Part shown: piece by piece, positions 1 to 8,281 of the stretch | How positions within the stretch are numbered: the stretch's first letter is position 1 | Layout: each line of letters begins with the position of its first letter | Source: Verrucomicrobiales bacterium | Lineage (GTDB): Bacteria > Verrucomicrobiota > Verrucomicrobiia > Verrucomicrobiales > DEV007 | Length of the DNA stretch: 27,395 nucleotides | Direction of reading: 5' to 3' | Assembly (NCBI GenBank): GCA_013911195.1 | Contig: JACETS010000012.1 | Span: 1 to 27,395, forward strand | Program-made: the position numbers and the translations under genes | The notes under the pieces: generated by a model | What the model was told of the DNA's origin: nothing | Databases searched by the model: none | The model's input: the letters and a program-made list of their open reading frames with translations, nothing else

Positions 1-2
1 AT

Positions 3-524
3 GTAGGCAATTGTCACAAATGGATGCTTTCCCCCAAAGGCGTAGGTTTTGTGTATGTCACTAGAAACCTTGAAAATAACGTTCGGCCGCCGGCAATTAG
101 TTGGGGAAACATATCATCAGGTAATACAAGCTTACTTTTAGAAAATGATTGGCAAGGCACCCAAGATATTTCCTCAATTCTTGCTGTCGAAGATACAATA
201 GCATTTCTAGAAGATAACGATTGGTTCAATCAAATTATACCTAAATGCACAGAACTCATAAATGATTTCAATTCTGCAATTCTCCAACTAACAGGCATGA
301 AAAGCCTGTACGACAACGACTACTTTGAACCTCCTCAAATGCGCTCATTTTTATTACGGAATGGGGATCATTCATCATTACACAACAGACTATTTCATGA
401 TTTCAAAATTGAGTTACCCGTTTTCATGGACTACGAAGACCATTTTTTCCGAGTTTCGGTACAAGGGTATAATGATCGGTCCGATCTTGAGAGGCTAATT
501 AATGCCCTAAAAGAATTGCTTTAA
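3..524 (+). CDS. Class V aminotransferase-fold protein (PLP-dependent), 3' part only
   Basis: The reading frame is open to the left edge and encodes the last 173 residues of a fold-type I PLP enzyme of the aminotransferase class V group (isopenicillin-N-epimerase/cysteine-desulfurase-like). The first visible residues read VGNCHKWMLSPKG, the HKW..PKG motif in which the Lys (codon 18-20) would form the Schiff base with PLP. The rest is the C-terminal small domain, ending with FRVSVQGYNDRSDLERLINAL, which is typical of the family (R..S...YN...D...L). The substrate-binding half lies outside the window, so the reaction cannot be named; racemase/epimerase-like, desulfurase-like or kynureninase-like activities remain possible. 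An ATG at 24 exists but lies after the catalytic Lys, so it is not the true start. The gene converges on pepA with a 5 bp gap. Confidence 0.85.
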   Translation, partial: VGNCHKWMLSPKGVGFVYVTRNLENNVRPPAISWGNISSGNTSLLLENDWQGTQDISSILAVEDTIAFLEDNDWFNQIIPKCTELINDFNSAILQLTGMKSLYDNDYFEPPQMRSFLLRNGDHSSLHNRLFHDFKIELPVFMDYEDHFFRVSVQGYNDRSDLERLINALKELL

Positions 525-529
525 ATAAG

Positions 530-1984
530 TCATTTAGTAGAGCGTAAATAATCCATTAAGAGTCGAACACCAACTCCAGTTCCCTTATCGCCACCTTGAT
601 AATCTCTTTGGGCGGCTCCCCATGCGCTACCCGCAATATCTAAATGTACCCAACTGGTTTCGGATACAAAATATGAAAGAAACGCACCACCTGTCGATGA
701 ACCGGCGCCAGTTGATGGGCCGCTTATATTTCTTAAGTCTCCAACATTTCCTTTCATTTCGTCTTTGTGGAGATCAAGAATGGGTAAGGGCCATACTCCT
801 TCAGAGGTTCTCTTGCCAGATTCAATTAACTCATTAATTAATCCATCATCATTCCCCATCGCCCCAGTCAATTCGTGACCGAGAGCCACCACGACGGCTC
901 CAGTAAGCGTTGCCAAATCGATCATGGAGTCAGGTTTGATTTTCTTTTCTGCATAACATAGAGCATCCGCAAGAATCAAGCGGCCCTCTGCATCGGTATT
1001 CAACACTTCAATCTGAAGCCCATTAGAGGCTCGCACTATGTCGCCAGGTTTGGTCGCTTTGGCGTCTGGTAAATTTTCTGAAGTTGGCACCAATCCGTGA
1101 ACCTCATGGTCTGCGCCGATCGAAGAAAGCACATCAAAGACGCCAAGAACAGCTGCGCCCCCAGACATATCGTATTTCATTTCATCCATTCGCGAAGATG
1201 GCTTTAAGCTTATTCCTCCCGAATCAAAAGTTAGACCCTTTCCTACAAAACAAACTTTTTTCTTAGCTTTGGTTTTTGGCCGATATGTTAAATGAATTAA
1301 ATAGGCAGGTTCGATAGATCCTGAAGACACAGAAAGAAGAGATCCCATCCCTAACTTTTTCATTTCCGCTTCGTCAATAATCTTTAAAGTAATATTGCTA
1401 GATCTCTTCGAAATTGCACGGGCCTCTCTAACCATATCCCTAGGCCTCATTTTATTTGCAGGGGTGTCCTGCAATCTTCTTGCCACACAATTACCATTGC
1501 CAATAGCTACCCCTATATTAACCCCGTTCATGACTTTAGGATCTGAATGAAAGGTTATTCGCTTAATTCTGAAGTCAGATGTTTGTCTAAAAGTCTCTAG
1601 GCTATAAGAGCTCATCACAGCACCCTCGGCCAAGGCTTGACCTAGAGAAGATGGGATCTGATTAAATTTTTTACCAATCCAAAATGTAACAGTTTCCTTC
1701 TTTTGTTTTTTTGTCTCATTGATCGCTAGCGCAGCCGAGCGCCGAACTCTTTCACTGTCAACCTTTTCTAAATCGCCTAAACCCACCATAAGAACTTGCT
1801 GAAAAGGACCTTCGATTGAATCCGTAATTCGGGCCTGACCAAATTCCAAATTCGTATCCTCTACTGATCCTATTGGGAGTTTCACTCCAGATGGAAGTTT
1901 GATTTTTTTTCCTTTACACCCAAAAACAACGAGAACTTCAGCCTTGGTTGTTCTCGCATTAAGAGATTTTTTAAGAATTTTCAT
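530..1984 (-). CDS. pepA: Leucyl aminopeptidase (M17 family, cytosol aminopeptidase)
   Basis: A 484-residue cytosolic aminopeptidase that removes N-terminal residues from peptides using two metal ions. The family signature NTDAEGRL is intact (D331, E333, R335). The other expected ligands and catalytic residues are in place: K249 (VGKG), D254 (TFDSGG), K261 and D272 (KYDMSGG). Their spacing matches E. coli PepA (K270, D275, K282, D293, D352, E354, R356), so all metal-binding and catalytic positions appear preserved. The N-terminal domain (about residues 1-160) is more divergent, as is normal for the family. No signal peptide is seen. The ATG at 1984 is used; a perfect TATAAT lies at 2005-2010 on this strand. 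It follows the beta-propeller gene by 63 bp on the same strand, so co-transcription or an own promoter are both possible. In some bacteria PepA also binds DNA; nothing here tests that. Confidence 0.96.
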   Translation of the reverse strand: MKILKKSLNARTTKAEVLVVFGCKGKKIKLPSGVKLPIGSVEDTNLEFGQARITDSIEGPFQQVLMVGLGDLEKVDSERVRRSAALAINETKKQKKETVTFWIGKKFNQIPSSLGQALAEGAVMSSYSLETFRQTSDFRIKRITFHSDPKVMNGVNIGVAIGNGNCVARRLQDTPANKMRPRDMVREARAISKRSSNITLKIIDEAEMKKLGMGSLLSVSSGSIEPAYLIHLTYRPKTKAKKKVCFVGKGLTFDSGGISLKPSSRMDEMKYDMSGGAAVLGVFDVLSSIGADHEVHGLVPTSENLPDAKATKPGDIVRASNGLQIEVLNTDAEGRLILADALCYAEKKIKPDSMIDLATLTGAVVVALGHELTGAMGNDDGLINELIESGKRTSEGVWPLPILDLHKDEMKGNVGDLRNISGPSTGAGSSTGGAFLSYFVSETSWVHLDIAGSAWGAAQRDYQGGDKGTGVGVRLLMDYLRSTK

Positions 1985-2004
1985 ATTTCGATTATCGCCC
2001 TAAA

Positions 2005-2010
2005 ATTATA
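2005..2010 (-). promoter_or_regulatory. Candidate -10 box upstream of pepA
   Basis: The minus strand reads TATAAT exactly, 20 bases before the pepA ATG, in a 63 bp intergenic gap. No good -35 hexamer is found at 16-18 bp spacing and there is no TGn extension. The call rests on the perfect -10 match and its position alone. Confidence 0.3.
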
Positions 2011-2047
2011 GCGTAACCAGACATAAAGAAATAATCTGCGTAGAAAA

Positions 2048-3262
2048 CTAAAAGTCTTTTCCTACGCCGACAGAAACAAGGTTTCCTTCAGCGTTTCTGG
2101 TGTAGAGGATGCCATTGGCAAGAACTGGAACGGTCCAGCAACGTCCTCGGTTAACCTGTTCTCGAGACAAGCTTTCAAATTTTTCAGGTGATGCGACCCC
2201 CACCGCAATCTCACCGCGTTCACTTAAAACAATTAGCTTGTTCCCTGCAGCGGTGATTGTGCCACAGCCGAAACCAGCTTGTTTCCACTTTACCTTGCCA
2301 GTTTCAAATTCCATACAAACGAGTTCCTTTTTCTCTGCACCATGAGTATTGCCTGTAATTCCAAACAAGTGCCCATCGATGACAACACAATTTGCCATGT
2401 GATTACTGAGGGATTTATTAGTATAAACTTGATTAAGTTTATCACCATCGAATGTATAGAGAGCGCAGCCACGCCCATACCCAGTTGAAATAAAAATCTT
2501 ATCCCCATTAACAATTGGTGTAGTGGCGTTAGTAGCAAAGCGAGTCTTCCACTCGGTTAAAGAAACTTTTTTGCCGGTCTTTGCCTCCAGTATTAAAAGC
2601 CCCTCAGTTTTTAATGTAATGACCAAATCTTTATTTTTGTAATTAAAAACCACTGGGCTTGCGTAGGCTGGCCGGAATCGATCACTCTTCCATATTATTT
2701 TTCCATCTTTCAAAGAGTACGCAATGGTATGCGCCGCCTCTACAATAATAGTATCTTCAAAAATCAAAGGTGACCCTGCAAAGCCCCAATCGGCAGGTTT
2801 AGACATATCTGAATCCTTTAAAACATCTCTTTCCCAAAGCTTTTTACCATCTTTTATCTGATAAGATTTAAATTTTCCATCTTTTCCAAGAGTATAAACG
2901 ACGCCTTTATAAACCGTAGGAGTGGCAGCGGGACCACCCTCATGCAAATTTGGTAACAACTCCGCTTTATAGGTATCAGACCATATTTTTTTCCCAGTTT
3001 TGGCATCTAAACAATATACCGTTTCAGATCCACCTCTTCTTCTTCCGTCATGACCAAGAGTAAATATTTTACCGTCGGAAACAGCGACCCCGGCAAAACC
3101 AACTCCAACCTTTGATTTCCAAATTATATTACCAATTTTTTCGTGATCCCACTCATCCTCTAGTGAAATACCATTAAAATTGGGCCCCTGCCAGTTAGGC
3201 CAATCGGCTGCTAAAAGAGGCAAAGGCAATCCTAATATTAAACAAGTTGTTAAGATTTTCAT
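2048..3262 (-). CDS. Secreted PQQ-like beta-propeller repeat protein
   Basis: A 404-residue exported protein. A Sec signal peptide (MKILTTCLILGLPLPLLAA) is followed by DWPNWQGPNFNGIS, the N-terminal motif common in PVC-bacterial outer-membrane-BamB/PQQ-like propellers. Blade motifs recur through the protein: DAKTGKKIW, IKDGKKLW, LKDGKIIW, EAKTGKKV and FETGKVKW, each preceded by a V..G.I/VY..... strand, consistent with a seven- or eight-bladed propeller. Catalytic features of true PQQ alcohol dehydrogenases (vicinal Cys pair, long catalytic insertions) are absent, so it is unlikely to be a quinoprotein dehydrogenase. Its role is unknown; binding or scaffolding in the periplasm is the reasonable guess. 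It precedes pepA by 63 bp and is divergent from the methyltransferase-like gene, with a 12 bp palindrome between them. Confidence 0.85.
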   Translation of the reverse strand: MKILTTCLILGLPLPLLAADWPNWQGPNFNGISLEDEWDHEKIGNIIWKSKVGVGFAGVAVSDGKIFTLGHDGRRRGGSETVYCLDAKTGKKIWSDTYKAELLPNLHEGGPAATPTVYKGVVYTLGKDGKFKSYQIKDGKKLWERDVLKDSDMSKPADWGFAGSPLIFEDTIIVEAAHTIAYSLKDGKIIWKSDRFRPAYASPVVFNYKNKDLVITLKTEGLLILEAKTGKKVSLTEWKTRFATNATTPIVNGDKIFISTGYGRGCALYTFDGDKLNQVYTNKSLSNHMANCVVIDGHLFGITGNTHGAEKKELVCMEFETGKVKWKQAGFGCGTITAAGNKLIVLSERGEIAVGVASPEKFESLSREQVNRGRCWTVPVLANGILYTRNAEGNLVSVGVGKDF

Positions 3263-3275
3263 TTCTCAAATATAG

Positions 3276-3287
3276 CCATGATCATGG
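3276..3287. promoter_or_regulatory. 12 bp perfect palindrome in a divergent intergenic gap
   Basis: CCATGATCATGG reads the same on both strands. It lies in the 68 bp between the divergent beta-propeller gene (starting 3262, minus) and the methyltransferase-like gene (starting 3331, plus), where both promoters must lie. It could be an operator for a dimeric regulator; no regulator is encoded nearby and chance is possible. Confidence 0.25.
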
Positions 3288-3330
3288 ATAGAGTGCAACC
3301 TAGGGATCAGGCGTTTTTTCTTGGACAAAC

Positions 3331-4011
3331 GTGTCCTCATTATGGAACCATAATCTAGACGTGCCATTAGAAGAAATTGATCTCCATCTAAATCAGAATG
3401 AGCTTCCAGCAGATGTTAATGATTTTCTAGTAGAAGCTGATCGAAGAATTGATGAACTCTTTGATTCCGAAAGAAATCGCAAAGTGCCTCGGTTCATCCC
3501 TTCGAATGCTGAATTACTATACAATCATCTTTCTGCAATCATTTCAGAGGATATATGTTTAGGGAACAATTACTGCGAGTGGGGAAGCGGGTACGGCGTA
3601 GGAACATGTCTTGCATCAATGCTTGGGTTTAAATCATTTGGAATAGAGATAGAACCTTCCCTAGCCGATGCATCAAGAACATTAGCCGAGGAATCAAATA
3701 TCGAAGTCACTATACTCGAAACTGATTATATGCCCGAAGGGTTTGAATGTTATGAGGGATCAGGAGGAGCCGAATTAATAAGACCAGAAAATTATGTGCT
3801 TGGTTCTAATCAGCCGATGGATATCACTTACGATGGAATGGATGTCAACCTAGATGAGATAGATGTTTTCTTCGTCTATCCATGGCCTGGTGAACAGGAA
3901 TTTATGCAAGAATTTTTCGAGGCCGTTGCGTGTGATGGAGCCGTATGCCTTATATATCTTGGTGATGATGAATTCGGACTCTATCGAAAATCAGCAGAAC
4001 CCTTCGATTGA
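3331..4011 (+). CDS. SAM-dependent methyltransferase-like protein, acidic
   Basis: A 226-residue cytosolic protein with a class I (Rossmann) methyltransferase core. Motif I is seen as NYCEWGSGYGVGTCLA, followed by the acidic end of strand 2 in FGIEIEP. A strand-4-like segment, DEIDVFFVYPWPGE, carries YPWP where many methyltransferases have a D/N-P-P-[YFW] loop; this differs from the usual N6-adenine and small-molecule motifs. The protein is strikingly rich in Asp and Glu, and the region before motif I is helical with PRFIPSNAELLYNHL. The start is GTG at 3331 with no clear Shine-Dalgarno sequence. It ends 3 bp from the converging C25-like gene. The methyl acceptor cannot be inferred; the fold assignment is fairly firm, but a non-catalytic SAM-binding role is not excluded. 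Confidence 0.7.
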   Translation: MSSLWNHNLDVPLEEIDLHLNQNELPADVNDFLVEADRRIDELFDSERNRKVPRFIPSNAELLYNHLSAIISEDICLGNNYCEWGSGYGVGTCLASMLGFKSFGIEIEPSLADASRTLAEESNIEVTILETDYMPEGFECYEGSGGAELIRPENYVLGSNQPMDITYDGMDVNLDEIDVFFVYPWPGEQEFMQEFFEAVACDGAVCLIYLGDDEFGLYRKSAEPFD

Positions 4012-4014
4012 ATT

Positions 4015-5460
4015 TTAAGATTTAGGCGTTGCTTCAAAAATAACTTTGTACTCCTTTTTCGGATCACATGTTTTGGGATTAGGAATCATTATAAAATCGT
4101 CTGTTATGACAGGGTTCAATTCTGTTCCATCTAAGATTTTGATTTCTGTGATTCTTTGATCAAAAAAATGCACTATGGGTCTCCAACCTCTTTGAGAACC
4201 ATTCATATTGATTGGTTCAAAAGATTTTTTTCCTCTAAGTGGACTCAGCTCAAATGTATAAGTGGACTTTTCTTTTTTTAAAACCTGTCTATAAGCAAGC
4301 TCTCCTTCAGCCATCTTAGCTTTCCATGCGGGGTCTCCATAAAACACAACGGCATCCCGATCAAAAAGTAAGCCAGCGGCATCCTGTCTTGTGAGACCAG
4401 CCATCTTGGCCTCTTTAGTAATTTCGATCTTGGAAGCAATTGCCGATGCCTGTTCAGGATTTATGATTTCTTTGGCAGCCACTTCAGGAAAATATTTCTG
4501 TAGCCTATAAATCAAGGCATGGTGATTAGCAAAGAAAGCATGAGCAAAATCATAACGTCCTGGCTGCTCCACAAAATAATCAAGACACCCCCATCCTGCG
4601 TATCCATACCAAGTCGGCACGGTATAACCTAGCATTTGTCGAACTCCCCCGGTTTTTAACCAAGCTAATGCCATAGCTTGCTGACCATCGATATGGCCCA
4701 TCAAACAATTTCCAATGGGCATATAAACTTTAGGGTTATTCGAACTGATCGGAATGTTCCTACCACTTGTATCCTGCCCATAAAGGTTACCATTTTTGCT
4801 TTTGAAATATCCATTCTTGTACCTAAAACCTATTTGCCAACCTCTTTCAGTGGCGTGGCCTGACGTTACGAATAGTTGTGCTTTATAATCATTTAAAGAT
4901 TTCACCAATGCTTCTGTACTATCATCTGGCCCTTGAGATTCTGAGGGGCTTCCGTTTCTCTTCTTTTGAACAATTTTACCTTTGTTTAATTCACAATACC
5001 AGATGCCTTCAACGCAGTGATCTAAAGCAACTTCCGTTCCTGAAGCGACCCTTTCAATAGTAAGTGGCTTGTTCGTCTTTGCAATGCTAAGTGCATTAGC
5101 GGCATCATAACCTGTAAGAATGCCCCATATTGTATCAGTATAAGGATCCTCATCGAGGTTTCTAGTTAACTGATGAATCTTGGATACCCACTCCCTTGTC
5201 ACTTCTTTATGATGAGCAACAAAACACGTGTACTTCGGCGCACTTTTCTTAAGCTCTAAAAGGACCTGCTCAGGTTTGCCCTCCTTAAATGAAAAGATTT
5301 TACTATTTTTATGCTTTTCGGACAGCGCATCAATGACTTTTACCCATGATGGATTAGATAATGTCGTATCTGAACTTATGATGGCGTAATTAATTGAATC
5401 AGCTGACGCTAATCGAAGTACACAAACAAAACTAAATAATAATAAAAACAGCCTATTCAT
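4015..5460 (-). CDS. Putative secreted gingipain-like (C25, clan CD) cysteine peptidase
   Basis: A 481-residue protein with a signal peptide (MNRLFLLLFSFVCVLRLASA). Three features match clan CD/C25 peptidases. A hydrophobic strand ending LFVTSGHATERGW places H202 as the catalytic His, followed by T..GW as in the HGSxTxW segment of gingipains. A second strand, VYMPIGNCLMGHI, places C252 as the nucleophile. A downstream VVFYGDPAWK (GDP at 375-377) matches the conserved GDP motif at the end of the C25 catalytic domain. The segment after Cys, ALAWLKTGGVRQMLGYTV, corresponds to the family's A..L....GA....G helix-strand. H202 is followed by Ala, not the usual Gly. The last ~100 residues may form a beta-rich domain. 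A Shine-Dalgarno AGGAAA precedes the ATG. It follows the TonB receptor by 67 bp on the same strand. The family call is my inference; a hypothetical-protein label would be the cautious alternative. Confidence 0.6.
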   Translation of the reverse strand: MNRLFLLLFSFVCVLRLASADSINYAIISSDTTLSNPSWVKVIDALSEKHKNSKIFSFKEGKPEQVLLELKKSAPKYTCFVAHHKEVTREWVSKIHQLTRNLDEDPYTDTIWGILTGYDAANALSIAKTNKPLTIERVASGTEVALDHCVEGIWYCELNKGKIVQKKRNGSPSESQGPDDSTEALVKSLNDYKAQLFVTSGHATERGWQIGFRYKNGYFKSKNGNLYGQDTSGRNIPISSNNPKVYMPIGNCLMGHIDGQQAMALAWLKTGGVRQMLGYTVPTWYGYAGWGCLDYFVEQPGRYDFAHAFFANHHALIYRLQKYFPEVAAKEIINPEQASAIASKIEITKEAKMAGLTRQDAAGLLFDRDAVVFYGDPAWKAKMAEGELAYRQVLKKEKSTYTFELSPLRGKKSFEPINMNGSQRGWRPIVHFFDQRITEIKILDGTELNPVITDDFIMIPNPKTCDPKKEYKVIFEATPKS

Positions 5461-5527
5461 TAATCTTTTCCTGAGGGTTTAAAAGTGGATCAACTAATAA
5501 TTGATACTAATATCATAATATCATTGA

Positions 5528-7624
5528 TTAAAATTTTAGAGAAGCACCAAAGATAAAATTGAGGCCAGGCTCATTTTGACCAGATCCATGAACTCTGTAT
5601 TCTTGATCTGTGATATTTTCAATTGATGCAGTTAAAAGCGTTTGCTCATTTAATTGAAGCCCATATCTAAAATTGAAAATTGCATATCCGGGAGTCCCTC
5701 CCGGAGGAATTCTCTGGGTATCACTTCGATCTCTTGTATTTAATGTGTCCTGCCTATCTGAAATAATACTACTTAACTCAATCCACTGAGAATCACTCAA
5801 GTCATACCTGAATCCTAAATTAGTGGTAACTGGTAAAAGTCTGCTCACAGGCTCACGACGGGTTAATAATGAAGAATCTGGATAAGTATCCACCATTCCG
5901 TCGTTAAATGCTAAGGCACCAAACACATTCAACCTATCATTGATGTGATATGATGTGTTCAACTCAAGGCCATAAACATAGCCCTCAGAACCATTTTTTT
6001 TGATTACTTCATATTCATCCTCAATAAGCCTACCCGTTGGGGTACGTACAATCATATCACGAATATCTGTGTAGAATACTGATATACCAAATTCCAAATT
6101 ATCATCATCAAAACTCGACCCTATCTCATATGAGAGAAACTTTTCAGGGTTAAGATTAGGCGATGGAGTTTCAATTTCGTTTGATCTTGCCGAATCCAGC
6201 CTTGATAAGTCAGAAAAATTAGGCGCTCTAAAGCCCTGAGAAAGACCTGCATAAATGTTCAGTTTATCATTTTTCTTATAGATCCCCCTTAAACTATTAG
6301 AAAGATTATCCCAATCATTATTCAATTGATCCTGCAATCCCGTTTGAGGGTTCTCATATCTGCCTATGTTGGCATCAATGTGGGTGAATCGGCTGCCTAT
6401 ATTAAGATCGAAACGATCATTTAGCTCTATAATATCCTGAACAAAGAACCCTAATTGCTCGTAAGTTGAGTCATCTCCAAATGGACCCTGAATTCGTTTT
6501 CTAACAACATTTCCATCTTTATCTAAATCACTTCGAAAAGTATCCGCTCTGTCCTGATAATAACTTGTCCCGTAAGTGATCTTGCCTAGTGCCGTATCAC
6601 TTTCCATTTGAATCCACGATCCAAAGCTATCGAGATCAAAACCCTGAAAGTCTGTCTTCTGGTTTGCCTTAATTCGAAGCCTGCTCTCCCCGTGATTATG
6701 CCAAGATAGATTAGCATGTATTCTTTGGAATGGACCTTCTAGGTCTTCAGCTTTAATTTGTGCGTAAGCGAGTGTCCGTGATTGATCTCCTGAACGTCGT
6801 AACTCATTACCAATAGAAGTACCTTCCCAAGACTTACTGTAAATAGTCTTGTGAACTCTCCAGAGATTATTTTGTTCAAATTTTTGGAATGAAAAAATAC
6901 CATGAACATTTTCCTGAAAATAGTGATCAATACGCAAGTCCATCCCGTGTTCTGAATAACCTGTAAAAGGGAGTTCCCCAATACCAGAGGCTCTTATATT
7001 TCCAATGCTCCGATCAGTGTATCCCATCAAGACACCAGTTTTTTGACCTATTCCTACTAGCCCTTCAATCCTGCCAGTATGGCTCCTCTCTGCCATTGAA
7101 CCTCTATAAATTATTTGTCCTTCTACAAAAGAACGGTTCTCTTCGTAAGATAATGGTGAAGAGTCTTTAGTAATAACATTGACTGTGCCACCAATTGCAT
7201 CACTCCCATATAAGACCGATCCTTGCCCTTTAATTAATTCAATTCTTGATGCAATTAAAGGATCCACAGTACCCCAATACTGATTAGGTCCTTCTCGAAA
7301 AGCGGCATGATTAAGGCGAATGCCATCAATGAGAAGAAGGTTTCTAAACCCTGTAAACCCTCTAATAAATGGTGACCCTTTTCCATTAGCTGTTTTCTGA
7401 ACTTGGACTCCGGGATTCGATGCAAACACAGAGGGAAAGCCCCTAGGCATATCCTCAAGAATATCTCGGTCACCGATGAGATCGACTGAATAAGGAACAT
7501 CGCTAATCAACTCATTGAATCGAGTAGCTGTAATTGTTATAGGATCGAGCAATCCTTCTTTTACAACCTCCTGAGTGAATGCAGTGCATAATGATAATGC
7601 AAATATTAGAAGAGTGTAGCGCAT
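5528..7624 (-). CDS. TonB-dependent outer-membrane receptor
   Basis: A 698-residue outer-membrane active transporter. A signal peptide (MRYTLLIFALSLCTAFTQ) is followed by a TonB-box-like segment, ITITATRF, resembling the BtuB-type box. The plug domain covers about residues 40-155, with PGVQVQ, SPFIRGF, LLLIDGIRLN and the closing SRIELIKGQGSVLYGSDAIGGTVNVITK-type motif (visible in pieces). The rest is a 22-strand-type barrel of alternating polar and aromatic residues, ending in a terminal Phe (GASLKF), the outer-membrane insertion signature. The frame also opens at a GTG at 7642, but the ATG at 7624 places the signal peptide correctly. The ligand is unclear: siderophore, haem, cobalamin or oligomer uptake are all possible; the region after the plug's DGIRLN is similar in style to haem and catecholate receptors. 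No riboswitch is visible in the short upstream gap. It lies between a small secreted orphan and the C25-like gene. Confidence 0.93.
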   Translation of the reverse strand: MRYTLLIFALSLCTAFTQEVVKEGLLDPITITATRFNELISDVPYSVDLIGDRDILEDMPRGFPSVFASNPGVQVQKTANGKGSPFIRGFTGFRNLLLIDGIRLNHAAFREGPNQYWGTVDPLIASRIELIKGQGSVLYGSDAIGGTVNVITKDSSPLSYEENRSFVEGQIIYRGSMAERSHTGRIEGLVGIGQKTGVLMGYTDRSIGNIRASGIGELPFTGYSEHGMDLRIDHYFQENVHGIFSFQKFEQNNLWRVHKTIYSKSWEGTSIGNELRRSGDQSRTLAYAQIKAEDLEGPFQRIHANLSWHNHGESRLRIKANQKTDFQGFDLDSFGSWIQMESDTALGKITYGTSYYQDRADTFRSDLDKDGNVVRKRIQGPFGDDSTYEQLGFFVQDIIELNDRFDLNIGSRFTHIDANIGRYENPQTGLQDQLNNDWDNLSNSLRGIYKKNDKLNIYAGLSQGFRAPNFSDLSRLDSARSNEIETPSPNLNPEKFLSYEIGSSFDDDNLEFGISVFYTDIRDMIVRTPTGRLIEDEYEVIKKNGSEGYVYGLELNTSYHINDRLNVFGALAFNDGMVDTYPDSSLLTRREPVSRLLPVTTNLGFRYDLSDSQWIELSSIISDRQDTLNTRDRSDTQRIPPGGTPGYAIFNFRYGLQLNEQTLLTASIENITDQEYRVHGSGQNEPGLNFIFGASLKF

Positions 7625-7675
7625 GGGAATTTGGACGACCACTGTAGCTTAGATATAACTCTAATCTAAATAATT

Positions 7676-7696
7676 AATTAGGTTTTTTTCCTAATT
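7676..7696. repeat. Inverted repeat between the TonB receptor and the orphan gene
   Basis: AATTAGG and CCTAATT flank a run of seven T (plus strand), giving a 7 bp arm and 7-base loop. It lies 52 bp upstream of the receptor ATG and 45 bp past the orphan gene's stop. It could be a weak terminator for the orphan or an operator for the receptor. There is no U-tract after the hairpin in the minus direction, which favours an operator or chance. Confidence 0.3.
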
Positions 7697-7740
7697 TTCA
7701 TTTAAGAAACCAAAACAACTTACCTACTTTAATAGGCCAA

Positions 7741-8262
7741 TCAGTCTTTTAAACCTGTCGCGTTTTTTCTCGCCTCATCATTATTGGTCACAGCAACAAC
7801 AGGAGAAAAATTTCTGGTGATTGATGTCACTATCTGTACTTGGTGAGGTGCCTTTCCTCTCCATATCTGAAATCTGCGGGTTGAATTATTCCAGTAGACC
7901 CATTTTTTATTTTTTGGCGGTACCTTTGCAACAATCGCATTATACCGGCCTTCCTTGGAACCAAAAGGCTTTGGCAAACCAAAATCACCATGCGCCATAG
8001 CTAGTCGAATTAAAATCAATTTTGCAGTATCAGTTTCACTGAACCAACCACCAGCAAGATCATAACGATAAACAAGTTCATTTAATTCATGGGTAATCTC
8101 AACGAGATTTGGATCCTGATTATTTTGAGCTGAAGTAACCTCGATAGATAATGCGATGATTAAAACCAGCATAAAACCCAACTTCAAGAATTGCCTATTT
8201 GTAAACTCTATCACTGTACCCAATATGGTTGAGCATGATAGTGCCCGCAAATGAATTACCAC
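7741..8262 (-). CDS. Small secreted protein of unknown function
   Basis: I do not recognise this family. The longest frame gives 173 residues from a GTG at 8262. A hydrophobic stretch, LKLGFMLVLIIALSIEVTSA, looks like a Sec signal peptide ending before QNNQ, and would start at residue 26. A TTG codon there (8187) has an AGG six bases upstream, so the real start may be TTG at 8187 or ATG at 8172 rather than the GTG. The mature part is about 125 residues, with an Asn/Glu-rich helix (DPNLVEITHELNELVYRYD) and a possible small beta domain rich in Trp, Arg and Lys (KKWVYWNNSTRRFQIWRG). It has no Cys in the mature part and no catalytic motif that I can see. It is upstream of the TonB receptor by 116 bp on the same strand, suggesting a periplasmic or surface partner, but that is inference. 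Confidence 0.6.
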   Translation of the reverse strand: MVIHLRALSCSTILGTVIEFTNRQFLKLGFMLVLIIALSIEVTSAQNNQDPNLVEITHELNELVYRYDLAGGWFSETDTAKLILIRLAMAHGDFGLPKPFGSKEGRYNAIVAKVPPKNKKWVYWNNSTRRFQIWRGKAPHQVQIVTSITRNFSPVVAVTNNDEARKNATGLKD

Positions 8263-8281
8263 AAATGAATATCAAATTAGT

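Noticed and set aside
2048..3262. PQQ-dependent alcohol dehydrogenase.
   Set aside because: The propeller is short and lacks the vicinal Cys pair and catalytic insertions; only the repeat fold is supported.
7625..7740. Cobalamin or other riboswitch ahead of the TonB receptor.
   Set aside because: The gap is only 116 bp and no B12-box or multi-helix arrangement is visible.
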